This document shows positions 1 to 12,690 of a stretch of DNA of 64,000 nucleotides, in pieces. The DNA is from Todiramphus chloris collaris (Eukaryota > Chordata > Aves > Coraciiformes > Alcedinidae), in contig JANVCC010000022.1 in assembly GCA_025345505.1 (NCBI GenBank), positions 34,731,741 through 34,795,740 on the forward strand, read 5' to 3'. The notes under the pieces are model-generated. The model was given only the letters and a program-made list of their open reading frames with translations. It did no database searches and was not told where the DNA came from. The position numbers and the translations under genes are program-made. Numbering within the stretch: the first letter of the stretch is position 1; every line of letters begins with the position of its first letter.

Positions 1-3000
1 AGTCTAGTTTATAGCTCAAATACCTCCAGCTAACTCAAAAAATCCCTTAGAACAAAAAAATTAGAATGACCAAGTCATACCTTGTTCATTATCTTAATTT
101 AAATCCATGTGCAAAAATTAATCTCTAGTTCAAAGAAAGAGTCTGAAAGTTTGTGAAACACTTTTCTCTCTAAATTGTTGAAAAAAAAAAAAAATCCATC
201 AGTGTTCAGAATTAGCAATCAGAACAAACTCATTTAGGTTTCCCAGAGGCAGTGGCAAAGCAGTATTACCTTCCAAAGTAGCAACAATAACACGGATGGC
301 TTTGGTATCAATTACTGCCTTTAAAACTCTGCACCTGAGAAGATTGCTTGTCACTGGGGAAGAGACTCATGTAATATTAGAGAGCCAATTAAGACCCCAA
401 CAATGCCAGTGTAATCACCGCAACCTCTCCTCCCTCTGGTGTGCAGTGGGAGAGTCATTGCCCATAGATCTCTGAGGTTTTGAACATTTCCATTCAATGC
501 CTGAAGTCCTGTGGGAGGTATCTCGACCAAAGCATTGCAGTAGCTTTTACTGAGTTACACGGTGCTTCTGTAAAACCCTCCTTGGTCTCTGACAGAACTT
601 CATGTGCTCGGGTGAAGGTACAGCAAGAAGTGGGGGAAACTATTCCTCCAATTTCCCACTCCGTAGAATCTCGTCCGTCACCAGGACACAAAGAAATCAG
701 AATAAAAATGTTCATTTTAAAAGAAAGCCCATGTCCCATGGAACATGAGTAAGCCCTGGGTCCAATTTGTGTCTTTAAATACAAACGGGAGTAATGGGAT
801 AGATGATGCTTTGTAATTATGTACAAAATATCCTGTCAAAGAACAATGAGAGTGTCAGTACAGCCTGAAAAAAACTTGTTCTTCAACATTAGCTTTGTGA
901 TTTACCAGGGAGAAATTGTCTCTGGCAGGAATTATTTAGTACCATTCATTTTGTACTGGATTTTCCCCAGAGGAAGGGGATTTAGTTTGTTGACAGAGCC
1001 TTCACAGGGGCTTACCCACAATACCTTCACTTGCTTTGAGAAGCAGGCTAAGAAAGAAGATGTGATTTTACATCTCTGCTGTTGGAAGCCAGGGAGCAGG
1101 GACACCAGACCTCGCTCTCTACCCACACATTACACGCAGCAAGAAGCTGCAAGTGCCCAGCGATCACCTCAGGCTGGACAGGCACAGCTCTGCAGCCTTC
1201 TGCACAGGCACAATCACAACCTCAAGTTTTCTTTCTTCCAGCACTTGCTGAGAAGAGCTTGGATGCTCAGAAAATTTAGGCTTGAGCCTTCTCCCCCAGT
1301 CAGAGACCAGAAAACCTCGTTCCTCTGGAGCATCCTCTGCCACTCACAGTATGTCGCTCTCATTCCCTTGCTGTTCTCCCATGCTCTCATTGCTGTTATA
1401 ACACCAATTACTCCTCTCTGCAAACTAAATATTCCTGCATATCTCTTTCATTATCCTTCTAAATGAAAGCACCAAAGTAAATATGAGTGAAGATTAGGCT
1501 GAGTATACTCTGGTTTTGATTAAGAATATTGTAAAGGTTGTAATGAGGCCCAGTGCTTCCCGCACCCTTGCTCATCCTGTTAATAGCTTTTCTACGGCAC
1601 AGACAGGCTGCTAGATGACCTTATCCTGGTAACAAAGGAATATCAGACAATGCCTGTATCTAAGGGCCTAATTAAAGCCCTGCTGGGCTTCTGATATGCT
1701 CTCAGTGGCTGTTGAAAGACCAAGAAGCTCCCACAGCCAAGGCAACCTATTACCAGCTAAGGTCACCTGGAGGCTTGGCATGTCTTCTCACAAAGAAAGG
1801 CCATATAATAAAGACCTAGGCCTCCAGTATCTTAAAGCCAGCCTATATTAAGTGCTTTAGGAGTGATCCTGAAGAACTTGGTAGCCCGTGTGGTAAGCAG
1901 TATAAATCTGCTTCCTTCAAGTTCCCAAATTACTCAGAGATGTTGGTTTTATCAGACAAGGCCCTAAATTACCCTAGTAACATGACTTCTGGACCTGCAG
2001 TCAGGCTCATGAGGTGAGCATTGTCAGTGCAAAAAAAAGCCAAACATTTTCCTTCAGAGTCCTTGGCCTTTGGAATTCCAGTGTGCCACAGCAAAAGAAA
2101 TCCTCAAAGCACTCTTGTCAAATGTAGCTTTACACCACTGCCCTAAAACAGACTTATAGTGGTGGGAAACCGAACAGAAGTTCCGGGGATTATTTTGGTG
2201 CATACATTTGTAGTGAGTTATTTGCTGTGGGGTAGGATTAGGGAAGAATTCTTAAAGATCTGCTCTATATTGGATTCCTGAGGTTTTTCCAAGACACGCA
2301 TGGTGTTGGATCTTTAAAAAAATAATCCAAATACATGTGTAAAATGTTGATCCTGTCTGACGAGGCCAAAATAATGCAGAAATTAGGGTTCTTCACCCTC
2401 AATGCATATCAAAATAAACAAAACCTAAAGCAAAACACTATGATTAAATGTTTAGGGTTGTGTCTTTCACACCAATACCCTTTAGCTCCTGCTGGCCTGC
2501 AAACACTTTTGCCAGATGCTGCTGCACAGGGACATACATTATTTATGCACTATGTAGACTTAAAAAGGGCAAGATCTTTGCCATGCTCAAGCAGTCTCTG
2601 AACAACACTTAAAAGTGCTGGGTTGTACAGAGGAGCCCTAACACAAGCCCTGCAGAGGCTCTTCACAGGCCATTCTCTTTCAAACCACAACCCAGGGATG
2701 TGCTGGGAATGCAACTGCTGGAAAGCTGACGTTGGGATGGAGCATCTTCACACAGCTCTGCTACTGGTGGGCAGCAGCAGCCTGAGTCACAGAGCTCCAG
2801 GGCAGTGAATAATCAGAGGGCAGCAGAGCAGTGAAAGCCATTTTAATCCTTCTGTCCCTGGGCTTCACCTTCTGTGCTTTGCCTCCTACACACCACCAAA
2901 TCCTACCCTTGGTTCACTAAATACCTGAAAGTAATGCAAGATAAGAAGTGCTGCAGAGTGTGGGGTGTTGTAATTCCATGCGTATCTCACACAGAAGAGA

Positions 3001-3159
3001 TATGATCCCTACTAGTGACCAGTGACTAGTGACCAACGTATCCAAGGCTGACGTGAAAATTGGTTATTCTCAGTCACCCTCACAATCCAAGTGCTGCTCA
3101 GACTAGAACTGTGCAGAGGACCCAAGAACTTCTCAGCAGTGGCCAGCTCTGAGTCTGGG
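1..3159. other. intergenic, no gene seen
   Basis: Contains a 215-codon open frame at 819-1,466 (+) that has no recognisable domain, no splice partner and low-complexity composition; I do not call it a gene. No TE is recognised. Confidence 0.6.
3011..3035 (+). repeat. 11-bp direct repeat, period 14
   Basis: ACTAGTGACCA occurs at 3,011-3,021 and again at 3,025-3,035. A local slippage duplication. Confidence 0.8.
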
Positions 3160-3215
3160 CACCTTGTGCTGGGTGCTGTGCAAATAGAGAGCCAAAGCAT
3201 GGCAAGCAAGCAGGA
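3160..3215. repeat. possible ancient L2/L3/MIR-type repeat remnant
   Basis: CTTGTGCTGGGTGCTGTGCA followed by AATAGAGAGCCAAAGCATGG resembles the same amniote repeat phrase noted at 5.2 kb. Short and diverged. Confidence 0.35.
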
Positions 3216-5194
3216 AGCATACAGAAAGGCCAGTGGGGATGCAGTAGTGCAAATGGGCTTCTGTACACTGTTCAGAAGGCCTTACTGAGGTTTATAGAAC
3301 ACGACTCAAATGTAAAGCCTTTAGCAGAAGGGGAAGATGCTGGGCAAAAGCCCCTTTCACAGTCAAGCAGCTTCAGACAGCGTGAGCGTCTCACACCTGA
3401 CCAATCTGGTTTCATTGAGGGGTGGGATCAGCACAATGTGGATATTTTGAGAGTGACAAGGGCAGTCCAAAACAAAAGCTGGCATACCTGGAAACAGGGG
3501 CAGGATCAGGTGGATCTGCCTTATGCAGAACTGCTTGTGTAACCAAAGTGCCAGCTCACCGGTTAAATAACAAAGGGATGGTTCAGCGCTGCAAGTCTTC
3601 TCCCTGACCCCAAACTCCGGTTCACCCAGAGTGCAGTGAATAAAGATTCTCCATGAGACTGGGTAAGAGTTATCTCTGTCGGGCTGGCCAACCTGTTTCT
3701 GCATGGTTTAGATTCCCAGGACAGATACTGCATGTGCTCTTGTTTGTAGGTATGTTACCACGCATTTTTATTACCATAGTTTAATTCATTGTATTCCTTA
3801 ATTAGGATTCTCAAACTTATTCTAAATTCACTCCTTTTAAAAGCTTGGTTTCCTGAGTTGCTTTTGGCCCCCAGTTATTGCTGGAAGACAGAGGGCTACA
3901 AGCTTTTGTGTTATTTTATGTAAAATTAAATGCAATACAATTTTAAAAAATAGAAAGATCAGTTATGCAGCAATAGCTTTTTTTCTCATCAGCCTGCAGC
4001 AATTTCACTTTAAACTTCTGCCATCAAGTTGTCTACTACTTGCCTTTTTAAAAATAAAATTCCAAACATCTTTCCAGAGGTGACTGGAACAATATATTAA
4101 AGATGCAAGTCGTGGTGCCTTCAGGATAGACTGTTTCTCAAAAGGCCTTTGCTCAATTAATCAGACATAAAGAGTTTGGCAGTATCACCATCTGCATGTT
4201 GGTGTCAAGGACATCACCCATGTGTCACTCCTGTAATCAACGCAATTTGCTAAGCTCCCCAGTTTCTTGCCACAGCCTTTAGATGGAAAAAAAGCCCACT
4301 TGTTAATTGTGAGGATAATGGATTTTGCTGTAATTGACAGTGACAGAAGTAAAAACAAATTGCCTTGGGTAAACAATGAACTAGAAAAAGCCTCAGCAGC
4401 AGCCAGCTATGATCTGCATTTCTGAAATAACAAAAGCTGCACAAATAATGCTGAAAGTGGCAGCGAGACACGTGTGCAATTCCCAGTTTTTCTTCAGCCA
4501 TTGAATTCCATTGCTTCTTTTATCCAGAGCAAGGGGGGATTATGATATCACAGGAAATGAAAAGCCTCAGAGTATAGGTATAACACAAAACAGTAAAGTC
4601 ACTCAGATCAGCTCAGAGTTGTCAAAGCTCTGCACGTGGTGCCTCACAGCCAAGAAATCGCAGATTTCAAGACAGAGGTGGGCACGGGGTGACACCAGCC
4701 ACACCCCTGCCGTACTGGTGGCCACAAGGATCCAGGGAACCCAGAGATAATCCAAAGCACAGAGAGTTGAGGCCAGCTCTCTTCAGTGCTATCAGCAGGA
4801 GAGCACAACTGACAACACCGGAGCAGGTGCCGCCTGGATGTAACTGGGGCCAAACTGGGATTTACCCACCCGGGACTGCACTGCCACCAGCCTGCTGAAC
4901 CCAAAGCAACGCAGCCGTGTCTGTGGGGGTAAGGCCTAAAATATCAATCTGTATGTGACCCCAAGTGCTGCTGCATGGCTCTGGTGTGTATCTGGATGTA
5001 CACTACGGGCTGTCTCTGCACACATGGCTAGCCTGTAGAAACCATCCACAACTACCCCTGTAAGAGCTGCCCTCATCTTACAGTCTTCTCACAACATGAG
5101 CAGTGAAGAACACTGTGCGGAAATGTGCACCCGCTTAAAACAAAGATGTTTTATCATTTATTTACATCAAAACGGTACTATTATGCTTCAGTGT

Positions 5195-5290
5195 CATGAG
5201 AAGCACTGTGCCAGGTGCAATATATAGCAGGAACCAGTCCTGTCCCACAGCTTAAGACCAGGTAAGGTCAGATAGGACTAAGCAAGTTGT
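5195..5290. repeat. possible ancient L2/L3/MIR-type repeat remnant
   Basis: The series GCACTGTGCCAGGTGC, then TATATAGCAGGAACCAGTCC, TGTCCCACAGCTTAAGA, resembles the widespread amniote repeat phrase for 'tally' sequences (GTGCTAGGCGCTGTACAAAC then AGTCCCTGCCCCAAAGAGCT). Assigned from memory of the pattern; strand and borders are not secure. Confidence 0.4.
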
Positions 5291-6069
5291 CCAGAATACC
5301 ACTACAAAATCGTCCTCTCCTCAAAAGTCTGTGTGTTTGAAATATTCCGATGCACAATGCACTTCTATTATAACTTAAGGTATTAAAACATCTACCTAAA
5401 TGTAAAGGAGGAAAAGTTTTTTCTGTTAAAGTTGTATTACTCAAAGCTACAGCAATAATTGAAATCGGTGCTATTTAATGTGTAAATGCTGAGAAGTATG
5501 AAACGTTCACCCATATAATGCAGAAACACACGGTCCAAAAGCAGTGCAGGCCAGGATTTACAAGCAAAACGTATCTAGAAAAAGGCTTAGTAATGGTTGC
5601 TTTTATTTACACCCTGCCGTCACTCCGGTGGGTGCAGTCCAACAACAGCTGTCCATTTTGACATTCGGTTATTTAAAAAATAACCACATCAGCATCTCAT
5701 TTCAGAACATAAATAACTAAATAAATGACTAAACTTTAGAGCTAACAGTTCCCTGGTTGTAATTCACAGATCTAAAGGGATACCGGGAGAATAGGATGGG
5801 GAAACTGTTAAGTTTGGAAATAAAATACATTCAGACTTTGCAATGTAATACAATAATCAGAAAGCAGGATGTGCTGGGTACGGAGTGTGGAGATCCAGCC
5901 TTATCATCAGCCTGGGAGCTGAGGTGAGAGCTTACTGTTTCCAGACATAACTTTTCCCTTTGTCAACTTGCCATATAGCCTTGTTGCACTGTGAAAAGGA
6001 GCCTGCGTTTACACCGTAGTTATCCAAAGACTTCACTCAGTTTAGCTTCCCTGGGCACCCGCGGGAGGA

Positions 6070-6170
6070 AAATATTTCACATTTTACAGAAGAATAAATT
6101 CAGTAATAACAAAATCAAGCCACTTGCTAAAGGATGCTCTGCAACACTTCAGTAAATAAGGGAAATGACA
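6070..6170. repeat. possible MIR/L2-like remnant
   Basis: CACATTTTACAGAAGAATAA, then AAGCCACTTGCTAAAGGATG, follows the order of the MIR/L2 'ATTTTACAGATGAGG ... GTGACTTGCCCAAGG' motif. Weak resemblance. Confidence 0.25.
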
Positions 6171-7589
6171 GGCCCTGTATGCCATATTAGAGCTCCTAGA
6201 TGCAGGGGGTACAGTGAATGAAAACCCCTAATGCTCCCAGGAAAAAAAGATTCTCGACACCTTTCATTTTCAGCAGCATGTGCCACAGCCAGACATGACA
6301 CACCACTGGTTCATTCTTCTGCTATACCACTCTATTTCTGCAAAACAGATCTAATGTGCAAAGTAATATTAACACACTGACAGACTTCATTAACACCACC
6401 ACTCTACTACTGGTCCATTACCTCTCATTTTTCTGAATCTTACACGTTTAAGAGGTAACAAATGTAGAAGTTTGAGAGTTTTAATCTTTCTCAGGTTTCC
6501 TGTTTTTTAACCTTTTAGTTTTTTCCACCAGGAGCACTGTGGACACCGCATTGGCATCTCTGTCTCTGCCACTGCAAAGCACTTTACAACACTCAGCACA
6601 TATCATCACTGATCCAATGACTCACAAGCTGCTCTTATATATGTTATATGTATAATATGAATTCTGAGAACCTGCTGTCAAACAGCAGTATAAAAATCCT
6701 TTAGAGCCAAGTTCTTTAAACATTTATGGCTAACTGCTATGCGAGTCAAGTGCACTGTTTATATTACCAAATGTCATATCTAATTCCCTGTTATGAACCC
6801 TTGAAATAAAATTATGTGATAATTACACAATCTGTTTGAAACCTGACAAATATATACCCAGTACAAATGATTTATGAAGATAATGTGTTGCTATAGCATA
6901 ATGGTACCTCTTAATGGAAGCAGTAAAGCTGTTTCCTATGCTCCAATAACCACAGTGATTTCTTACACAACTACTGATTAAGCAATAGATAATGTAGGCA
7001 TTTTGGAAACTATATATGCCACAGATTTGTTCCAGGCTGTTCAAAAGTTATGGCCTATCTATCTAACTGGCCTGTTAGCAAGGTATGAGCTTCATTTGGG
7101 CTGTTTCACTCGCTCCTACACAATTTAGTGCCACTGCAGTAGATTTATGTTTAGAGTAATGCACAGTTTAGTCTCTTTTTGTAAGAACTGCTGTTAATTA
7201 GAAAATTAATGACTTGGCTGGTGTGGTGTGAGACATTAGTAATACCTGCCCTGGTCTCCGGCAAGGGATTTAAGAATAGTAACCAGTAAGCATGCAAGTC
7301 CCACAGCTGAGAAAGGGTCTTTGCTGGTGATGAGCTAGCTCTGAGGAACAAACCCTGCTGCTCGGAGAGCACCACTACTGACAGTAATGGAAGCACAGGA
7401 ACACAGAGTAGCAGAGTGGCATCTTCTGCGCATCCTCCCTTCACTCCTCCACTGTGTGTTCTCCCTCCCACCATGAGGGGAAAGTGCTGCTCAAGAAAGT
7501 GATTCAATACACCTTTCCCAGTTCAAGAGCAGCCCTACAAACTTCATAGTACATAGCTTTCCTACCTCCTGTTCCCACCACACTAGAAG

Positions 7590-7960
7590 GTAAGTTTCTT
7601 CTCAATTGTTTCAGCATCATTATAATTAATGTGTATGGCAGATGATCAAATTAATTGTTTCTGGGTCCAAATCCAATACTGGTAAGATGTTAACAATTTA
7701 AATGAGACCCTCAATTTTCTACACATTTCTGCAGAGAGTTTAGTAATTGCTTTAGCTTTGTTCATTCTGCCAATCCATGCTTCATAACACTGATTTCATT
7801 AACGAGCAGCTAAACATGACTGCCCTGCTGATGATTTGTCCCTGTGCTACCTGTGAAATGTCATTTGAAATGGCTGAAGCTCGGTAAAAAGGGCACTGAA
7901 AAATTTTAAGTGGCAGCACTTTGTTTTACTCCAAATTGTTGCATGTAGAAGAAAAATTGT
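7590..7960. promoter_or_regulatory. candidate conserved non-coding element
   Basis: AT-rich, repeat-free sequence with several homeodomain-type cores (ATAATTAATG near 7,624, CAAATTAATTG near 7,648, AATTTAAATG near 7,695). Gene deserts beside neural genes such as DPP10 often hold such enhancers. No alignment was possible, so this is a candidate only. Confidence 0.25.
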
Positions 7961-8645
7961 ATCTTGTACATCCCTATTCAAAAGCACATGCAGAAATTAT
8001 CGATACGCGTTGCAAAATCACATCTAGTGTGAAGACAGACAAAAATCTCATTATGACAATTTTCCTGAGATTTAATTAACATAAATGTATATTCTTCAAC
8101 TGCATCAGTAGTAGAACCAAAGTCTACTTAAGAAGGGGCTCTAATCTGTCCTTGCCTTCACTCTCTTGTTTTCAGTAAAGCTAGATCTGTAAAGCACAGA
8201 CTAACATTTCAGAACCAATGTCAAGCAGACTTTGGGAAAGGGAGTGGTTTAAGAGGTGAAGGAAGAGGTTTAAAATGCAGCCTTCAGCAGCACAAAGGCC
8301 ATGTTTGCTCAGAATGGTCAGGACAAAGGGTGTCTGACATATTCACCTCAGTGCCTGGAACATTTGGCAAGGGGAAAAGTGTACTGGGATGTTCTCAAAA
8401 TTTAGGCATCCTTTCAGCTAGGCTAAGTTGCATCATTTTTAACTCATAGCAATACAACTCTTATAGAGATAGGAAGATTTTCAAGTAGCAGTTTGGTCTC
8501 CCCCAAGAAATCACATTTACTATAGATGTTATTATGTCCAATGGGGTTTTCCAGTTATGTTAATCTCAGTGTTCACCTACTGTTCAAAATTCACTGAACT
8601 AATGCTTGTTTTGTAGGAGATTAGTGCATAGAAACCTTATTAAAT

Positions 8646-8680
8646 ACATTAATAAAAATTTGCATTAATAAAAAATTACA
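8646..8680 (+). promoter_or_regulatory. octamer and duplicated homeodomain core
   Basis: CATTAATAAAAATTTG is followed directly by CATTAATAAAAAATTA, a near-perfect 16-bp tandem duplication. Within it ATTTGCAT at 8,658-8,665 is the exact POU (OCT) octamer, immediately followed by TAATA. A plausible POU/homeodomain site in an AT-rich block; function is inferred. Confidence 0.35.
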
Positions 8681-9554
8681 AAGTGTATTTCATTAGTTGC
8701 AGAATTTATTCTGAACCAGATTTAAGTCTCTGCTAAACTTGGCTCATAAGACTGGAAATACATATTATTTATTCCTTAGTGATATTCAGTATTTCTCTGT
8801 GCTTAGCTGAGAACTTCTGCTCTTTCCATGCTTTCAGGTGGGCAGAGGATCGTTGGATATGGGAACAGTGTTACAGACATGTTTCTTGCTGTTTTAGTGA
8901 AAACATCCCTATTCATACAAACCTTCAGGACCTTTTGTTATGACAGTTTATATATGCTCAGAACTTGACAGATAAATCCTACAGCTGGGATAGCAGGAGG
9001 GGAGGCAGGCATCCCACAGTCATGCTTCCCGGCAGCCAGGGAGGAACGATGGCACAAGAAGAACCAAACAGGCAATCAGTCCTGGGGACTGAGACCCTGT
9101 TAGCTAGAAACACTTACCCAGACAAGGGAACACTTACATAGCTTCAGCATACAAATCAATTCACTGAAATTCTGGGAAGGTTTGTGATTGCACTGGGGTT
9201 TGCTTCAACATCTCTCCTGCCACTGACCGAGGTTAGATCTCTTCATATAAAAAGCTGACACTCGCAGAGCTCTGTTGCCTGCAGATGACCAAGAAGCCTA
9301 CGAACACTGCTGAAAATTGTTATAAAAACATTTTTAGCATTAACAAAACAAGATTTCTTTTTTCTTTAACTTTGTTTTGAGTCTCCAATTTCAGTTGAAG
9401 CATTCCTAAGAAAAATATGTCATATGGCACACTAAAGGACTGCTAGTTGGACAAAGTTATAAGCAACTGAAAGCATGGTCTTAAGGAAAGGAACACACAG
9501 CCAGGAACCACCAAAGGAAGAATTAGCCCCTAAGAGAAGCATCAGCAAAATACT

Positions 9555-9690
9555 GTCCTCATGAATAATTTTAAGGTTGTTATTTAAATTAGAAGTACAG
9601 CAGGTGTTAGATACTAATCAGTTGTGCAAAGTAATTACATTAGTTCTATGCAATGTAATTGCAAATGAGTATAACAGGCATTGAAGTAGG
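9555..9690. promoter_or_regulatory. candidate POU/homeodomain element
   Basis: Contains TATGCAATGTAATTGCAAAT (9,648-9,667), an arrangement of TAAT and octamer-like TTGCAAAT half sites, with GTAATTAC nearby at 9,632-9,639. AT-rich and free of visible repeats. Candidate only. Confidence 0.25.
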
Positions 9691-9699
9691 GGTCGGAGA

Positions 9700-11575
9700 T
9701 AAGACTAACAAGGGTAAAAGCCTGCAGCTACACAGGTGAACTTCATGCATTTATTTATGGGGTAGAAATGGGAACTTTTATTAGTTCTTACGGGACACGT
9801 AACCGTGCCCCAGCTGAGCAAGGTTACCAGAGAGCAGCAGAATGGATGATGCCGACCATACAGCAGTTGTCTGTTCTCTACAACATTGAAACGAGCAGCC
9901 TGAGAAATGCAAACAGATTTTGTTAACTGCTATGTAATATTCCCAAAAGGGAATAATTTTCACTGATATTTTGCGACATTCTCAGTTGTGAGAAGGGAAC
10001 TGCAAGAAGCCTCAGACAAATTTGGTTCAAATGCCGACTGCCCATTTTTCTTCACATTGCCTTTTAAGTATGCATGTGCTGGAGATCTCCCCCTTCAACC
10101 TAGCCTGGCTTGTTGATCCAATCCTGGATGTCTCCCAGGAGGAGCTGGCTTACCAGGAGGCCACTCTGCAACCTGTCTGCAGGATGAGGTAGGTTCCACC
10201 AGCGATCATTAACCTGGCAGGTTAGGAGCACTTTGCCAGGAGTGGGAAGGACCTACTGGTACCTGAGCTTGTGAGGTCCCTGCCTAGAGTGGGTTGTAGG
10301 CAACAGGGAAGTATTTGAAAAGGTGCAGTAATTTCCCTGGGATACTTTAGCTGATGGGAGCCAAGACCAACTTCACAGGAATGCAAGATATTTTTTGAGC
10401 TAGGAAAACAAGATAAAGTGTCTTGAGACTGAGACAGGCCAGACAGCAGGGAAGGAAGGAGGGGTTTTCAAATCACACCAGGGCACGCTTTTGAAAACAG
10501 GGTGAAGACCACTGAAGACCATTAAAATTTAGCAATATGGATTAAGATCACATGATCAAAGCCAAACCTACTGGAGATTTTCTACATGTACCACACAGGA
10601 GAAATGTAAAATGAATCAGATGAATTCAGATGGAATCACATAGTTTCTATGATGCTTGGTTTTTCTAACTAGAAAAAAACACTCTAAAGGTTGGAATAGA
10701 GAGAGCACAGCCTTATCACAAAGAAGGAGTTGATTTCTTTTTTTTTTTCCATGTAGACAATTCATATGTAGACAAATGTCTTAAAATCAGAGCAAGGGAA
10801 AAGATTTTTCTCCATGTTTTGTTGCAATTGACCTCTATTAGTGTCCGAAAAGTAAAACATTTGACTTCTGAGGGGGTTTTGGTTACTTTTTTAATTCCCC
10901 AAGAATCCTGGAGTGATGATTAGATCAATTCCTGTCCATTAGAATTTGAAATTAATCTATTTTGCAACTAGTGAGTGCCCTTCTAGCATTGCACTGAGCA
11001 TTTTTGATAGATGGATGAATTTAAATAGAACAAAAATGTATCTGATAATAAAGTCATTATGCTCGTTCTGATTTAATCAGAGTATTTGTACCATATAAGT
11101 CCATTAGAATATTAATGAGAAGAGGATTCATACCAAGTTTCCTCAAGGAAATAACAAGCATATTTTTTTAAATGTTATACTTCCAGTGGTGTGACTTGTC
11201 TCTCGGAGGCATCCACGTCACATCAAGCTTTGGTACATTCATTGTGCCTTTATGCAGCCCTCTGATCCTAGTTCAATGCTTTTTAACAAAGGTGGCCTCG
11301 TTTAGAAGGCGCCGTGTGAAGAGACCCATTTTACCTCTAAAAGGTGTTCTTGATTCAGATTCATACTTGGAGATAAGAGAGTGTGAAAACGCACACTGTA
11401 GCAAAGCTTCTGGGGAAAATCTAGTCTCTGTCTCTCAGTCACGTGAGCAAGGAACAGACCAGGAAGATGACATCATCAGCACTGCAGGACAACAAAGCCC
11501 TCCTGCCCTCTCAAACCAGGAGTCCTCTGGTGACAAATGACAGGTTTTGAGGACAGGCCATTTATGCCCATTGGC
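9700..11575. other. intergenic, no gene seen
   Basis: Unique sequence. AT-rich at 10,960-11,120 with homeodomain-like TTTAAAT and TTAATCAGA cores; otherwise nothing I can name. Confidence 0.55.
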
Positions 11576-11579
11576 CAAG

Positions 11580-12090
11580 CACATACTCCATCTACTTTGG
11601 GGGCTGCCTCTAAACCCCGACAACTGTGAGACCATTGCTTCCCCCAACTCCAACAGGTTAGATCTACCCTGCTGTCCCCAGTAGGGTACAACCCTGACCC
11701 TGAAGTTTGCGGGGCTGCTCCCTTTGGCCCCAGATAATTGAAGATCCAGCCCCTTCCATCCCTAAATGTCTGTGGGGCCATCCCCCAGATTCCCAATACC
11801 TTTGTAGCCAGCCCCAACCCCAGAAAATTTGGGGCCAGACAGGTCCTAACCCAAACAAATTGTGTCCCACCTCCTTGACCCCAGTGAAATCTCTTAATGC
11901 AACCCCAACATAATCTTGTGATGCAACCCCAAACCCAACAATTGTGTGGCTGCCCTTATCAGCACCATATGACTGAGGGACAAGTCCCTGAATCAAAATA
12001 GTTTTGGGACCAGTCCTGGATCCAGAAACCTGCACTCACATCTACCCCCTCATCATCCCAGCTGAGCTTGGGACAAATCACAAGTTCTTT
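11580..12090. repeat. degenerate ~30-bp minisatellite
   Basis: About 15-17 diverged units of 24-33 bp. Each opens with a C-run (CCCCAACCCCA-like), passes through an A/T core (AAATTTG or ACAATTGTG) and closes with a G-rich GGGGCCAG-like end. Examples start near 11,761 (CCCTAAATGTCTGTGGGG), 11,815 (CCAACCCCAGAAAATTTGGG) and 11,928 (CCCCAAACCCAACAATTGTG). Divergence is high, so the array is old. Open frames of about 120 codons on both strands here are by-products of the repeat. Confidence 0.7.
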
Positions 12091-12599
12091 TTCCCCAAGA
12101 TTACAAGGCCTTGAGATTTACTTTGGATTTCCCCATTATTCTGCATTACCCACCAAGTGTACCTTGGTTCTTGAGTTACAGCAATCCCATGAATGAGTTT
12201 ACCTCTTCCCAGGGAAGAAAGAACCTATGTGGTCATTTCTATTCCCATTGCCTGGTTGGAGCACTAATTACCTGACTCCTGTAATTGCAGACAAGAAGCA
12301 TCTTCAGCAGGATTAGAAGCAGAATCGGCCCTTCTACTGTATCTGGGGAGGTGCTCAGCAGCAACCAGAATACTAATCTTCCTGGATGGACTCTCATTGC
12401 AATTCCCACACACAGGCTTCTAGGTCTGAGGCAGGTGCACCATCCACTTCCTCATGCCCTCCCCACAGTGGCCACAGAACACAGGAGCCTGCAGCCCCCT
12501 TTCCCTTGAGGGCAGAAAGGCCGCCTGCAGCACTGTGCTTGAAAGATAACTGCTTGCTGGGAGAGGAGGAAAACATCCTCTGAGGCACTGGACACAACT

Positions 12600-12690
12600 A
12601 ACTGTGTCCCACCCAAAAACCCAGTGCAGCACCCCCTCACAAAGTAACTGCAGCATCCCCCGTGCCCTCCCCAAATAACTGCCATTCTCT
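12600..12690. repeat. possible outlying minisatellite units
   Basis: Three C-rich units of about 27 bp (near CCCACCCAAAAACCCAGTG, CACCCCCTCACAAAG and CCTCCCCAAATAACTGCC) resemble the array at 11.6-12.1 kb. The link is tentative. Confidence 0.35.

Larger units (their letters stand above)
3220..7589. other. intergenic, no gene seen
   Basis: Unique, mostly AT-rich sequence apart from the short repeat remnants listed separately at 5.2 and 6.1 kb. Open frames are under 120 codons and unrecognised. Confidence 0.6.

Noticed and set aside
819..1466. 215-codon open frame, longest outside known elements
   Set aside because: No domain, signal peptide or membrane pattern that I recognise, no splice or promoter context, and an equally open frame on the other strand over part of it. 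A frame of this length can arise by chance in six frames of 64 kb.
11476..12035. Overlapping ~120-codon open frames with loosely repeating G/W-rich peptides
   Set aside because: The peptide repetition follows from the ~30-bp minisatellite, and unit lengths vary off multiples of three, so a coding role is unlikely.
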